DNA of 64,000 nt from Selenomonas sputigena_A (GTDB taxonomy: Bacteria > Bacillota > Negativicutes > Selenomonadales > Selenomonadaceae). The notes below the pieces were generated by a model. The model had not been told where the DNA came from. It ran no database searches and saw only the letters and a program-made list of their open reading frames with translations. Positions 41,797 through 51,095 of the stretch are shown piece after piece. Location of the stretch: positions 930,001 through 994,000 of the forward strand of contig NZ_CP194411.1 of NCBI RefSeq assembly GCF_051603425.1, read 5' to 3'. The translations under genes and the position numbers were made by a program. Positions within the stretch are counted from its first letter, which is position 1; each line of letters opens with the position of its first letter.

Positions 41797-43914
41797 TTAG
41801 AATGCCCAGCTGACGTGCGCGCCGCCGGTAATGCCCTTGCGCTTTCCCTGCCAGCCGGTCAGGTTCACCCCGTAGCTGACGCTGCCCTCCTTCGGCGCAA
41901 AGCGATAGCCGATCTCAAGCATCCCGCTGCTGCCTTTGAGGCTGGGGCTCGGCGTTGCATAGCCCTGATACGTCGCTGTCGCGTCGCCGTCAAACTCGTA
42001 TTCCCAGGCAAGTCCCGCATAGAACTCGCTTTCCGGCGCCGGCTTTTTCGTATAGCGCACGCCGAGACGAACGCGGCTCGATGTCACGGAGCCGAAATCA
42101 TACTGCTCGCCTGTGGCGAGGGTGGCACTCGTGCCGTCCTGCCTGGACCAGAAGTACTTTGCATAGCCTTCGAGCGCGGCATCCGTGCCGAGGTCGAATT
42201 TTTTGCCGATGCCGATATGACCCGCGAGGTAGCTGTTCGATGCGTCGTAGCTCGTGGAGGTGCCGGAGATGTTGCCGCTGTAATCGCTCTTGATGCGGCC
42301 TGCATGCAGGCTCGCCTCCACATAGCTCTGATCTGCGCCTGCCCACTTGACCATGAAGCCGCCGCCGATATAGCTCGTCGAACCGTCGCCATGCGTACCG
42401 TCGTCGAGATAGGAATCGTACGAGCCGCGCCCGTATTCGACGAAGGGGCCGTAGGTCAGTTTGCCCGCGTCCATCGCGTCTCGCTTCGCAAAGCCGACGG
42501 CCAGGTTCCAGCCCTTCGCGTCCACATAGGAGCCTGTCTCTATGCGCTCGCCGGAAGCGCCCTGCGCCGCCCAGAGCTCGTAGCTGCCGCTCTCGATCGC
42601 CGCATTTGTCGTGTCTGCCGTCGGCGCAGCTGCCGCAGTCTCGGCAGCATCCATGCCCATCCCCGACAGGAGATCCGCACCGCCGTTCAGCAGGGCGCTT
42701 GCCGCCGCTCGCGTCTCGACGAAGGATTTCGTCTGCTCCATCACCGCAGCATCCGTGACGGTCGCGATGAGCTCATCCGTGCTGCGCTTCTGCAGGTCGA
42801 ACTTGTACCGCAGGCTCACGCCCTGCATGCCCGACACATCGTTGACAAGCGCCGCATCCGTTGTCAGATCGCCGCGGCTGGTCTTCAGCAGGCTGATGAC
42901 ATCGCCCTTCTGCAGCGCGCTCCGCTGTCCGGCAATCCCCACGCCGATATGAACTCCGCGGATGTCCTGACCCGAGGGACTGTTAATGGTGAGCATCGTA
43001 TTGCCGCTGTTTCCCGTCGTCCCTTCCGGCAGATAGAAGTGCAGGTTCTGCACCTGCTCGAAGATATCCTCCACCTGCGTACCGAAATCATGGATGGCAA
43101 GCGTGTTGCCCGTGCTATTCGGCCTGCTGCCGCCCACGACTCGGCCGCTCACACGAGTGCCGCGGAGATGGATCGTGTTGTTGTTCGTCGTGCCATACTC
43201 GGAGGATCCGCCATAGACGACATTGACGTTGATGGCTCCTATGTCGACGGTGTTCCCGTCTGCGTTTCCTGATTCATTGTTTGGATTATTATTTGGCCCC
43301 GCTGCATCGCCGCCATAGACAGACGTCACGTCGCCTCCGGTGATGATCACCGTGTTCCCGTTGGCGTTTCCTGCAGTACCTTTTGCAGAGCCGCCGAGGA
43401 CACTATGCACTGTGCCGCTTGTGAGGGTCACCCTGTTCCCGTCGGCGCTGCCTGTACCTTCTGCATAGCCGCCATAGACATACTGCGCCGAGCCGCCGTT
43501 GATGGTCACCGTATTGCCACGGGCATCTCCGCCGGAGCCGGCGCGTCCGCCGTAGGCCTTGCCGCCGACGAACCCATAGGGGGAAATCCCGCCCCCGTTT
43601 TGGATGATGAGATGATTCCCTGTCACGCCGCCACCCTTATTGTAGCCGCCGTACGCAAGCCCCGCATAGGTCACGCCGTCCACGGTCAGCGTATTTCCCG
43701 TGAGGGCAGCGGCGGCGTTCGTGAATCCGGCGGCAACACCGGGGCCATTCCCTTCATCCGGCACGGAATGAGCCGCGTCCGGCGTCGGGTTCCCCGCGTC
43801 TATGGTATAGGCATCTGCCGCCTCCGTACAGGCGGCGCCGCCCCAGAGACTCCCTCCGAGGGTCAATGCCACCGCGAGTGCTAAATACCGTTTTTTGTGC
43901 TGTTTCGTAAACAT
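41797..43914 (-). CDS. Autotransporter, copy 1 of a duplicated pair
   Basis: 705-residue paralogue of the protein at 39259 with the same order: signal peptide, beta-helix repeats (GNTVTINGGSAQYVYGGYAEG-type), linker, and barrel ending HVSWAF. Passenger differences include repeat wording (GSADGNRVTLTSGTVHSV), an AAGPNNNPNNESGNADGN insert, and a changed linker (VEDIFEQ). It lies 24 nt downstream of the autotransporter at 43939 and is probably co-transcribed with it and the glycosyltransferase. Confidence 0.88.
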   Translation of the reverse strand: MFTKQHKKRYLALAVALTLGGSLWGGAACTEAADAYTIDAGNPTPDAAHSVPDEGNGPGVAAGFTNAAAALTGNTLTVDGVTYAGLAYGGYNKGGGVTGNHLIIQNGGGISPYGFVGGKAYGGRAGSGGDARGNTVTINGGSAQYVYGGYAEGTGSADGNRVTLTSGTVHSVLGGSAKGTAGNANGNTVIITGGDVTSVYGGDAAGPNNNPNNESGNADGNTVDIGAINVNVVYGGSSEYGTTNNNTIHLRGTRVSGRVVGGSRPNSTGNTLAIHDFGTQVEDIFEQVQNLHFYLPEGTTGNSGNTMLTINSPSGQDIRGVHIGVGIAGQRSALQKGDVISLLKTSRGDLTTDAALVNDVSGMQGVSLRYKFDLQKRSTDELIATVTDAAVMEQTKSFVETRAAASALLNGGADLLSGMGMDAAETAAAAPTADTTNAAIESGSYELWAAQGASGERIETGSYVDAKGWNLAVGFAKRDAMDAGKLTYGPFVEYGRGSYDSYLDDGTHGDGSTSYIGGGFMVKWAGADQSYVEASLHAGRIKSDYSGNISGTSTSYDASNSYLAGHIGIGKKFDLGTDAALEGYAKYFWSRQDGTSATLATGEQYDFGSVTSSRVRLGVRYTKKPAPESEFYAGLAWEYEFDGDATATYQGYATPSPSLKGSSGMLEIGYRFAPKEGSVSYGVNLTGWQGKRKGITGGAHVSWAF

Positions 43915-43938
43915 CCTGTTCGCCTCCGATGAATTTTC

Positions 43939-45954
43939 TTAGAACTCGATGCGAACACCGAGATTCGCCTTCCATTTCTCACGAATGGCATCCGCGCCCG
44001 CCGTACGGCTGAGCTCACCATAGATGTCCGCTCTGCCGACGCGCCGCGCAAAGCCTACGCCGTACTCGAAATAGCTGTCCCGTGCCGTGTAGCTGCGGTC
44101 GATGGAGGTCGATCCATACGCCGCGCGCATGTGGAGGTCACCCTTGAACTCATGCAGGATGCCGAGCTTCAGATAGACCGTGCCTTGCTCATCCTCATAG
44201 CCAATCTGTGTGCCGACGCGCCCGACGAGGGAGGTGACGGCATCGCTGTCGATGTGTGCGCCCGCCATGCTGCCCGCGCGCATTGTATAGGAAGCGGAGC
44301 CGATATGTCCGTAGTTCAGCTCTGCCTGCGGCGTCCAGTAGAAATGATCGCGCAGGGGCATCCGCCGCCCGTATTCGATGGAGATGTTCCAGCCGTTCAC
44401 GCCGTAGCCGCCCGTGTACGCCGTGCCGTCAAAGACGGCGGTCGCATCATTCGTCATGCGTCCGTATTTCACGATCGCGTCGATGTAGTCGCCGCGCTTT
44501 CCCATGTAGCTGCCGTATGCACCGAAGAAATGCGACCGATAGCTGCCGTCGAGATCGCTGTTGCGCGCGCTGCCGTTCATCATCGAGGCGGCGATGCCCG
44601 TAAAGAGGGTGCCGTCCTTCAGCGGAACGGCGCGGTCAATGCCGGCCTGTACGCCGCTGTAGCGCCCCGTCGTGGGGTAGCTGCCGAACTCGTTCCTGCC
44701 GCCGTAGCCGCGCACCCATGCGCCGGGCTCCCCGCCCGCACGCAGCGCGCCCATGCGCCGATGGAGATCGTTGTTCTCGCCGCGCCATGCGCTCAGCTGA
44801 GCGAGCGCCATATCCATGAGGAGGTCAGCCGCGCGCAGCGCAGGGCCGTCTTCCGGAGGCGCCTCCGATATCGTGAGCTTCGTCAGGTACGCGATTTTAC
44901 TGCTGCCCGACACTTCCTGACGGAGCGTCGGCGTTACGGTGAAGTCCTTGGCCAGCAGCCCCGCCGCAGCGGCTTTCCGCGTGGTGTACGCCGACGCTCT
45001 GACCGTATCGCCCGCATTGGACGAACGCAGCACCTCGATGCCGTTCGGGTTCGCAGTCGTAATCTCATAGTTCGCTGTGTCGGCATCGTTCATCGTCGGA
45101 TCGTAGGCGACCTGCAGCTTGTACTGATTGCTCGCTCCTGTAACGCCGCTCAGTACAACCTTGTCCGCATGGTTATGCGCGAGGTCGGTGGAGATGCGGA
45201 AGGCTGCGCCGTTAAGAGACGCTCCCGTATTCGCAAAGGTCAGCGTACGCAAACCCGCACCAGTCCCACGCGCCACGTTCGGCGCGGCAAACGCCATGTC
45301 GATCACGCCGCCGTTCGCCGAAAGGTGGAAGCCAAGCGGCTTGTTCGGATCTGACGTCAGACCCGTCTCACCTAAATCAGTAGGAGCTGCGAGCGCATAA
45401 CTGTCCGCCTTCGGATACCACGTCGCCCCGTTCGAGAGTACGAGACGCACGCCGCCGCGCGTGCTCGGCGGATTACCGGTTACATCTTTAATCCCGCCCG
45501 CAAAGTAGGAGTCCCTGCCGCTCAGATAGAGATTGACATAGCCGCCTCTCTCAGAGGTGTTATCGGGTCTGCCAACGAGAATATCGCCGTGCAGCTGCAC
45601 TCTCTTCGTTCCATTCGGATTGACCGTCAGAATCCCCGTCCAGTCCTCCGTACCATCCCCGTGACTGAGCGCCTCGAGGACATTGCCCGACGGATTGATG
45701 ATTCTGACGTTCCCCGTGAGGGTTGCCGTACGGTTCGCATGCTGTGACGAAGTATTATCATCGACGCCCTCCACGGTGATCGTTCCGCCCGTTATCTCCA
45801 CGTCACGCGTCTCTGTCGTATCGGCGGTATAGGTCTGGGACGATGTGATGGGCGCAGCGTGTGCCGCTGCGGGCAGGATGCCCATGCCCAGGGTGAGCGC
45901 GAGCGCGGTCTGCGCACGCAGGCGCATCTGTTTCTCTTTTGCATTCGGCTTCAT
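43939..45954 (-). CDS. Autotransporter with short passenger
   Basis: Surface protein of 671 residues. Signal peptide (1-28, ending AHA), a beta-rich passenger (about 30-395) without the YGG repeats of the neighbours, and a C-terminal barrel (about 410-671) starting near WVRGYGGRNEFGSYP and ending LGVRIEF. ATG at 45954 has AAGGAGAA upstream and lies 1 nt after the glycosyltransferase stop, so the genes are coupled. The barrel's 3' third is duplicated at 41404. Confidence 0.88.
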   Translation of the reverse strand: MKPNAKEKQMRLRAQTALALTLGMGILPAAAHAAPITSSQTYTADTTETRDVEITGGTITVEGVDDNTSSQHANRTATLTGNVRIINPSGNVLEALSHGDGTEDWTGILTVNPNGTKRVQLHGDILVGRPDNTSERGGYVNLYLSGRDSYFAGGIKDVTGNPPSTRGGVRLVLSNGATWYPKADSYALAAPTDLGETGLTSDPNKPLGFHLSANGGVIDMAFAAPNVARGTGAGLRTLTFANTGASLNGAAFRISTDLAHNHADKVVLSGVTGASNQYKLQVAYDPTMNDADTANYEITTANPNGIEVLRSSNAGDTVRASAYTTRKAAAAGLLAKDFTVTPTLRQEVSGSSKIAYLTKLTISEAPPEDGPALRAADLLMDMALAQLSAWRGENNDLHRRMGALRAGGEPGAWVRGYGGRNEFGSYPTTGRYSGVQAGIDRAVPLKDGTLFTGIAASMMNGSARNSDLDGSYRSHFFGAYGSYMGKRGDYIDAIVKYGRMTNDATAVFDGTAYTGGYGVNGWNISIEYGRRMPLRDHFYWTPQAELNYGHIGSASYTMRAGSMAGAHIDSDAVTSLVGRVGTQIGYEDEQGTVYLKLGILHEFKGDLHMRAAYGSTSIDRSYTARDSYFEYGVGFARRVGRADIYGELSRTAGADAIREKWKANLGVRIEF

Positions 45955-45955
45955 T

Positions 45956-46918
45956 TCAGTTCTCCTTATCGGTTTTTCCCATGCTGTGCGTATGCTCCAG
46001 ATAGAACTGCATGAGCCGCTCCGCCGCCGCGTGAAAGTAATGCGCCGCCGCAGGGTAGTCCTCTGCCGCCTCGGCATGACAGCCCGCGAGGTAGGCGATG
46101 CGCGTCTCCCACGGCTCGGACGGTGTGAGACCGCGCCACGGCGAGTTGCGTACCACCTGCCAATAAGGCTCACGCACACGCGGGTCGGCGTAGCGAATCC
46201 ACGGTTTCCCCTCGTTGAGAAAATGCCAGATCGTATGCTCCGCCGCAAAGTCCACATCCCACGGCGCAAAGGCATCCATCAGCCGCACATGACGCTTTTC
46301 GAGCACGGCAAAATCCCCGTCCAGAACATAGTTGAGCGCGTCCTGTTCGAGGAGGGGGAACGAGGCGCCATGCGTGCGCCACGCATCGAGGACGCGTGCG
46401 GTCAGCTGCATGGAGCGCCACCGCGCGAGGTCGATGAGCATGACGCCCGCGTTGAAGTAGTCCGTCCCCCGCATGCCGATGCGCTGTGCCTTGCGTGCGC
46501 TGTCGCCCTCACGGGCAGCGGCGAGCGGTGCCGTGCCGAGGTCGTGCGCGTAGAGGTCGGCGAGCCGCCCGACGCAGAGTGTATCGGCATCGAGATAGAG
46601 GATCCGCGTCAGCTCCTGCGGTACCAGCTCCGGCATGAGAATCCGAGTGAATACGCTGCGGTTGATCCGCTCATGCGGAATCCCATTGGGAAATAGAATG
46701 GCATCGAGTGCTGCGCGTGCGTCATAGATATGGACATCCGTCCTCGGAAAGGCAGCGCGGAATGCCTGCAGCCGCACGATGTCCGCCTCCGCAATCCCGT
46801 CGCAGACAAGATGAAAGCCAATCTCCTCCCCCGCATTCTCCGCGGCAATCGAGGTCATGACGATGCCCGCGTATTTTACATAGCCTGTGTCTACACCAAA
46901 CGCAATTTCATAGGCCAT
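45956..46918 (-). CDS. Glycosyltransferase family 8 protein
   Basis: Retaining sugar transferase of the LgtC/RfaI type, 320 residues. The DxD metal site is ILYLDADTLCVG (about 107-118), with an earlier IAFGVDTGYVKYAGIVMTSI nucleotide-binding start and later YFNAGVMLIDL and WHFLNEGKPW. It is coupled to the autotransporter gene, so it may glycosylate the passenger or a surface glycan, which is an inference. SD GGAGG. A LytTR-like site lies upstream (47001-47033). Confidence 0.88.
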   Translation of the reverse strand: MAYEIAFGVDTGYVKYAGIVMTSIAAENAGEEIGFHLVCDGIAEADIVRLQAFRAAFPRTDVHIYDARAALDAILFPNGIPHERINRSVFTRILMPELVPQELTRILYLDADTLCVGRLADLYAHDLGTAPLAAAREGDSARKAQRIGMRGTDYFNAGVMLIDLARWRSMQLTARVLDAWRTHGASFPLLEQDALNYVLDGDFAVLEKRHVRLMDAFAPWDVDFAAEHTIWHFLNEGKPWIRYADPRVREPYWQVVRNSPWRGLTPSEPWETRIAYLAGCHAEAAEDYPAAAHYFHAAAERLMQFYLEHTHSMGKTDKEN

Positions 46919-47000
46919 CTTTTTCCTCCGCTTTACTGATACGAAAGGACTATAAATCCTATCAATATTTTCTCACATCGGAGAGAAATATCAACAAAGT

Positions 47001-47033
47001 TGGGCACAAGCGCCGAAAGTATGGTATGAACGC
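47001..47033 (-). promoter_or_regulatory. LytTR-like binding site upstream of the glycosyltransferase operon
   Basis: Read on the minus strand: GCGTTCATACC (47033-47023) and, 20 bp on, the degenerate GCGCTTGTGCC (47013-47003). This is the same arrangement and flanking sequence as the better pair at 48690-48720. GCGTTCAT fits the LytTR half-site pattern. Confidence 0.5.
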
Positions 47034-47113
47034 AAAAGAGGGAAATCCATGCTTGCGCATGAATTTTCATCTTCATTCGCCTCCCTGCACATTGATCTTC
47101 TTCGTTATATTTA

Positions 47114-47710
47114 TCACTTCCTCGCAGAAAAGCAGCTCCCTTCTCTTTCATAATAGAAGGGGACTGCTGTCTGTCGGCTGCCATTTCGCTTGTTTTTGCA
47201 GCCGAATCGTGTGCTCTCAGCGGTCGCAGAGAGCGGGCTTGTGCCGTTTGTCTTGAATGTGCTCGTCGCCGCCGCAATGTCAGCGGGGTTCGCCGTCGAG
47301 AGGTAGAGTGCGCCCGTATTGACCTGCGAGCCTGCGGCGAAGAGAATGCCGTGCGGGTTCACGAGGTAGACGTTCCTGCCGCCCTCGATCGTGCCGTAGA
47401 TGTTCGATGCGCCCTCGCCTGTGACGAGGTTCAGATAGTCGCGCGTCTGCGCTCCGCCGTCAAAGCGCACCTTCTCGCCCGAGTCGATGGAGAAGTCCTC
47501 CCAGCGGAGGATGTTGTGCTGAGTCTTGCCCACGATGTCCATGACCGCGCCGCCCGTTGAAATATTCGCCTCTCCTGCGTTCGTCGCTGCGTTCGCGCCC
47601 TCAATGGGGAGAGCATACGCCGTCTGTGCGGCAAAGGGGGCGGCAACGATGCCTGCGAAAAGGGCACAGGCGACGGCGCGATACAGCTGCTTTGCATGAT
47701 GATGTTTCAT
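47114..47710 (-). pseudogene. Truncated TpsA (filamentous haemagglutinin-type) gene
   Basis: Signal peptide (about 1-33) and the start of the TPS secretion domain are intact (WEDFSIDSGEKVRFDGG; VYLVNPHGILFAAGSQVNTG with the NPHG motif, about 115-135). Homology ends near TSTFKTNGTSPLSA, after which about 33 unrelated codons lead to a stop. TpsA proteins normally run to thousands of residues. Together with the TpsB fragments, this indicates a deleted two-partner-secretion locus. ATG at 47710 follows AAAGG. Confidence 0.75.
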
Positions 47711-47727
47711 TTGACTCATCCTTTCTA

Positions 47728-48540
47728 TTAGGAAACCCTTCTTGCGTTTAACAATGCTTCGATTTGCTCAAGGTGTTCACGGATCTCTGCTTCTATCTCA
47801 TCGGCTTCGCGCACCTCGGAAGGTGCGTTTTCTGCCGCATCGGCCGCCTGTTTCTGTTTGACCGCTTCTGAAATGGTGCCGACCGCTTCGACCACGATGC
47901 CCACCATGACATTCAAGAGCGTAATGGCAGTAAGAAGGATGAACACCAAAAAGTATACCCACGCATAAGAGTACGTTGCCATAATCGGCCTTGCCACGGC
48001 GGTCGCCCATGATTCAAAGGTCATCACCTGGAACAGGGTAAACATGGAGCCGCCGATGTCCCCGAACAGCTCGGGGAACACATCGCCATACATCGTGCTG
48101 CCGAAAACCGCAAAGATATAAAATACAATGAAGAGCAGCAGCAGCGCCCACGTCATGCTGGGAATCGCCTTGAGCATGGACGATACGAGGATCTGCAGTT
48201 CAGGGAACTCCGCGAGTGCCTTGAGCAATCGGAAGATACGGAAGGCTCGTATGACCGAAATACTGGAGGAAATAAAGGCGATGGAGCTGAGGACAATGAC
48301 GAAATCAAAGATATTCCAGCCGTCCGACCAGAATTTCCGCCGATACACCAGCAGCTTGGCGATCAATTCTATGGTGAAGATCACCAGACAGGCTTTGTCG
48401 ATCGCTTCCAGAAACAAGACTTCTTCAGCGGACAGCGCCCGATTCGTCAATATGCCCAATACTGCGGCATTGAGGAGGATGACAAAAGTGATGATCTTTT
48501 GCGTATGCTTCCAATGAAGCGCTTTTTCCAGTACGTTCAT
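47728..48540 (-). CDS. Bacterial voltage-gated sodium channel homologue
   Basis: Six-helix ion channel of 270 residues, tetrameric in its family (NaChBac/NavAb). S4 voltage sensor with spaced R98, R101, R104, K107 (SVIRAFRIFRLLKAL). The pore selectivity filter TFESWA (174-179) is close to the TLESWA/TLESWS filters of NaChBac and NavAb, and S6 is about 195-222. The C-terminal coiled coil (about 225-265) matches the family's tetramerisation helix. It is preceded by a LytTR-type double site. SD GGAAGG. Such channels serve motility or pH/Na homeostasis in alkaliphiles; the role here is unknown. Confidence 0.88.
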   Translation of the reverse strand: MNVLEKALHWKHTQKIITFVILLNAAVLGILTNRALSAEEVLFLEAIDKACLVIFTIELIAKLLVYRRKFWSDGWNIFDFVIVLSSIAFISSSISVIRAFRIFRLLKALAEFPELQILVSSMLKAIPSMTWALLLLFIVFYIFAVFGSTMYGDVFPELFGDIGGSMFTLFQVMTFESWATAVARPIMATYSYAWVYFLVFILLTAITLLNVMVGIVVEAVGTISEAVKQKQAADAAENAPSEVREADEIEAEIREHLEQIEALLNARRVS

Positions 48541-48664
48541 AATCCTTCCATTCTGCCGCTGTCGCCGGCGGCACAGACAGAGATCAAGGGAGGTGCTACT
48601 CTCCTTTGTCCCATACAGTCTCCTTCATTAAGACCAAAGGCCTTTTCTTTATTATTTTCTCACA

Positions 48665-48720
48665 TTTATACGAAATAGCAATAAAAGTTGGTATGAACGC
48701 CGAAAGTATGGTATGAACGC
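48665..48720 (-). promoter_or_regulatory. Promoter and twin LytTR sites upstream of the channel gene
   Basis: On the minus strand GCGTTCATACC occurs twice exactly 20 bp apart (48720-48710 and 48700-48690). TATAAA (48670-48665) is the -10, so the proximal repeat overlaps the -35. The half-sites match the LytTR pattern (TGCGTTCAT). The gene for a LytTR regulator starts 230 bp away in the other direction. The rest of 48541-48952 shows a leader and no gene. Confidence 0.55.
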
Positions 48721-48952
48721 AAGAAGATGCCAAACCTGCTTGCAAATATGTATGGATTTCCCTAGAATATTATTGGGAAGCACTGATACATTCAGCTTGC
48801 GTCTCTTGGCGCATCTTTTTCGCCCTCTTTGCCTCGACAAATCCTCCACATAGCCTTTGCTATGCGTCCGGTTTGTCTCCTTGATAGGGTAAAAAATCTA
48901 CACCAATCTGACAGACTTCATTTTATCAGCGATTCCCCAGGGAGGTCATACG

Positions 48953-49681
48953 ATGAATATTGCTGTACTGGACGATATGCCGGAGGATCTGGACCGGCTC
49001 TGCAGGCTTCTCGAAAGCGTCTGCGCCGAGCATACGCCGCGCCCCGTGATTCGCGCGTTCACGGACGACAAGAAGTTTCTCGCGCACATGTCCGCCGCAC
49101 GCGCCGACATTGTCTTTCTCGACATCTATCTGGGGGAGCGTACGGGGATTCAAACGGCGCAGGTTCTGCGCTCATTCAATACAAGCTGTGCGATTATCTT
49201 CGTGACGACGAGCCGCGATCATGCAGTGGAAGCGTTCGGTGTGACGGCGGCGCACTACCTCATCAAGCCCGTGACGGAGGCGGGCGTCCGCGAGGCGCTG
49301 GCGCGTACGCCTTTTTTCAAGAAGGAGCGCCCGACGATTCCGCTCACGATCGAATACACGGAGCAGCGCATACCGATCGAGCACATCCGCTATGTCGATG
49401 CCGACGGGCGTCGCTGCTCCTTTCATCTGGCGGACGGCACGACGCTCTCTCCCTATATGACGCTCGCCCGCGCACGGGAACTGCTCGGGGCGATGCCGAT
49501 GTTCCTTTCCTGTCACCGCAGTCTGCTGGTCAATATGGACTACATCCATCAACTGACGCCGGACGGCATTTTGCTCTCGGACGGCACACTCCTGCCGATC
49601 GCAACGCGCCGTACGAGCGAGGTCGAGCGCAGCTACCGCGCCTATATGCTGCAGAAGATGCGTGCAGGGTTTATGTCATAG
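48953..49681 (+). CDS. LytTR-family response regulator
   Basis: AgrA/LytR-type regulator of 242 residues. Receiver domain with DD at 7-8, phospho-acceptor Asp57 in VFLDIYLGE and Lys in HYLIKPV (about 105). The C-terminal LytTR DNA-binding domain (about 135-240) includes the conserved FLSCHRSLLVNMDYI. SD GGGAGG. The two following genes encode membrane kinase-like proteins, so this is a three-gene signalling operon. Its targets are probably the double-repeat sites near 47 and 48.7 kb. Confidence 0.92.
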   Translation: MNIAVLDDMPEDLDRLCRLLESVCAEHTPRPVIRAFTDDKKFLAHMSAARADIVFLDIYLGERTGIQTAQVLRSFNTSCAIIFVTTSRDHAVEAFGVTAAHYLIKPVTEAGVREALARTPFFKKERPTIPLTIEYTEQRIPIEHIRYVDADGRRCSFHLADGTTLSPYMTLARARELLGAMPMFLSCHRSLLVNMDYIHQLTPDGILLSDGTLLPIATRRTSEVERSYRAYMLQKMRAGFMS

Positions 49682-49691
49682 GAGAAGATTC

Positions 49692-51095
49692 ATGCACTCA
49701 TCACCGATAATCGAACTCATGCAGTATCCGCTTGCCGTACCGCTGGTAACGCTGCTGTATACGGCGGTTCACATCCTACCCGTCAATCTGGTCCGTCTCT
49801 ATATCTTTCGCCGCTATCTGCGTTTTGCTCCGCTGCCGATCATTGCGGGGCTGCTTCTGCTCACGGGGATAGAGGCTGCCATCCAGATCGAGGCTGTCAC
49901 GGTCTTTTCGCGGCGCATCGCCTTTCCGTTTCTCTTTTTTATCTTCTTCTATCTGCTCGCGATGACGCGCGTGCCGATCGGCAAGCAGATCTGCATTCTC
50001 ATTCCCCCGGGGCTCATCTGGTTTGCCATGCAGACGGTGATTTATGCCGTAGAGGATGGCTATCCGGTCTTTGATGTGCCGTTTCTGCTCTCGGGGCTTT
50101 GCATGATTGCCTGCCTCCCCATCGCTGTGCCGCTCTTTCTTTACTATGGGCGCACGATCGCCGAACCTCTCCTTGCGGACGATTCCTTTGATGCGGTATG
50201 GACGCCGCTCGCGTGGCTGGGTATCCTGATTCTCGCGCTCACGATCCTGCTCTCGCCGTTCAATGATCTGCGGACACATACGGCTCTCTTCGTTCGTCTG
50301 AGCGGGGCGGTCGGCGGCTTCTGCTGCATCGGCCTGGCGCTCTATGCCATGAATGCGCGGCTGCGTCAGCGTGTGCTGCGCGAACAGGTCGCACGCGAGG
50401 CGGAGATGGCGGCGATCACGCGGCAGAATACGGCGCAGATAGAGGAAAACGACCGCACGACACGCGCGTTTCGCACGCAGTTCACGGAGATGATCGCCGC
50501 GGCACAAAAGCTGCTCGCACGGGGGGATCTTGCGGGCGTCGAGCGGCTGATGGGCACAGCTGCATCTGCGATTCAGACGCACTACGCGCCCGTCTGTGCG
50601 AATGAGACGGTAAACATTCTCATCGGCCATTGGCAGCCGATCTTTGCGCGGCTCGGCGTGCAGACGGAGTACCGCATCGACCTCGGCGCGGAAAATCCCA
50701 TTGACCCACTCGATCTGACGGCGATCCTCGGCAATCTGCTCGCCAACGCCGCCGAAACACTGGAGCGCCTTGCGCCCGACGCCCCGCGTCTCCTGCGGCT
50801 CGCGCTCGTCCACCAGGGGGACATGCTCTTTCTGACGGTGGACAACAGCTATGACGGAGAGCTGCACTACGATGCGGACGGCCATCTGCTCTCTGCGAAG
50901 CGCAGCAATGCCGAGCGCGGCATCGGCATGGAGAGCATCCGCACGAGTCTGGCGCACTATGACGGCACGATGGAGATTTCGCCGGAGGACGATCTCTTCG
51001 CTGTTTCGATTGTGCTTCGGGCGACAAAGGACAGAGCGGCAAACGTCACGCCGTTGCGTACGGACGGCTGCGGGGAGGAGAAACATCATGACTGA
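49692..51095 (+). CDS. AgrC-like membrane kinase with ATPase domain but no phospho-acceptor histidine
   Basis: 467 residues. Six or seven membrane helices (1-220), then a coiled DHp-like segment and a GHKL ATPase domain: N-box ILGNLLANAAETL (about 345-357), DNSYDG (about 384-389), RGIGMESIR (about 409-417). At the position where AgrC-type kinases carry RHDF/RHDY, this protein has FRTQF (260-264), with no His in the predicted helix. It would need to phosphorylate a partner. Its stop overlaps the next gene by 8 nt, and that gene has the His. Confidence 0.85.
   Translation: MHSSPIIELMQYPLAVPLVTLLYTAVHILPVNLVRLYIFRRYLRFAPLPIIAGLLLLTGIEAAIQIEAVTVFSRRIAFPFLFFIFFYLLAMTRVPIGKQICILIPPGLIWFAMQTVIYAVEDGYPVFDVPFLLSGLCMIACLPIAVPLFLYYGRTIAEPLLADDSFDAVWTPLAWLGILILALTILLSPFNDLRTHTALFVRLSGAVGGFCCIGLALYAMNARLRQRVLREQVAREAEMAAITRQNTAQIEENDRTTRAFRTQFTEMIAAAQKLLARGDLAGVERLMGTAASAIQTHYAPVCANETVNILIGHWQPIFARLGVQTEYRIDLGAENPIDPLDLTAILGNLLANAAETLERLAPDAPRLLRLALVHQGDMLFLTVDNSYDGELHYDADGHLLSAKRSNAERGIGMESIRTSLAHYDGTMEISPEDDLFAVSIVLRATKDRAANVTPLRTDGCGEEKHHD

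Noticed and set aside
48652..48849. 65-codon minus-strand frame upstream of the channel gene
   Set aside because: It overlaps the LytTR sites and promoter and has no plausible start; treated as regulatory DNA.
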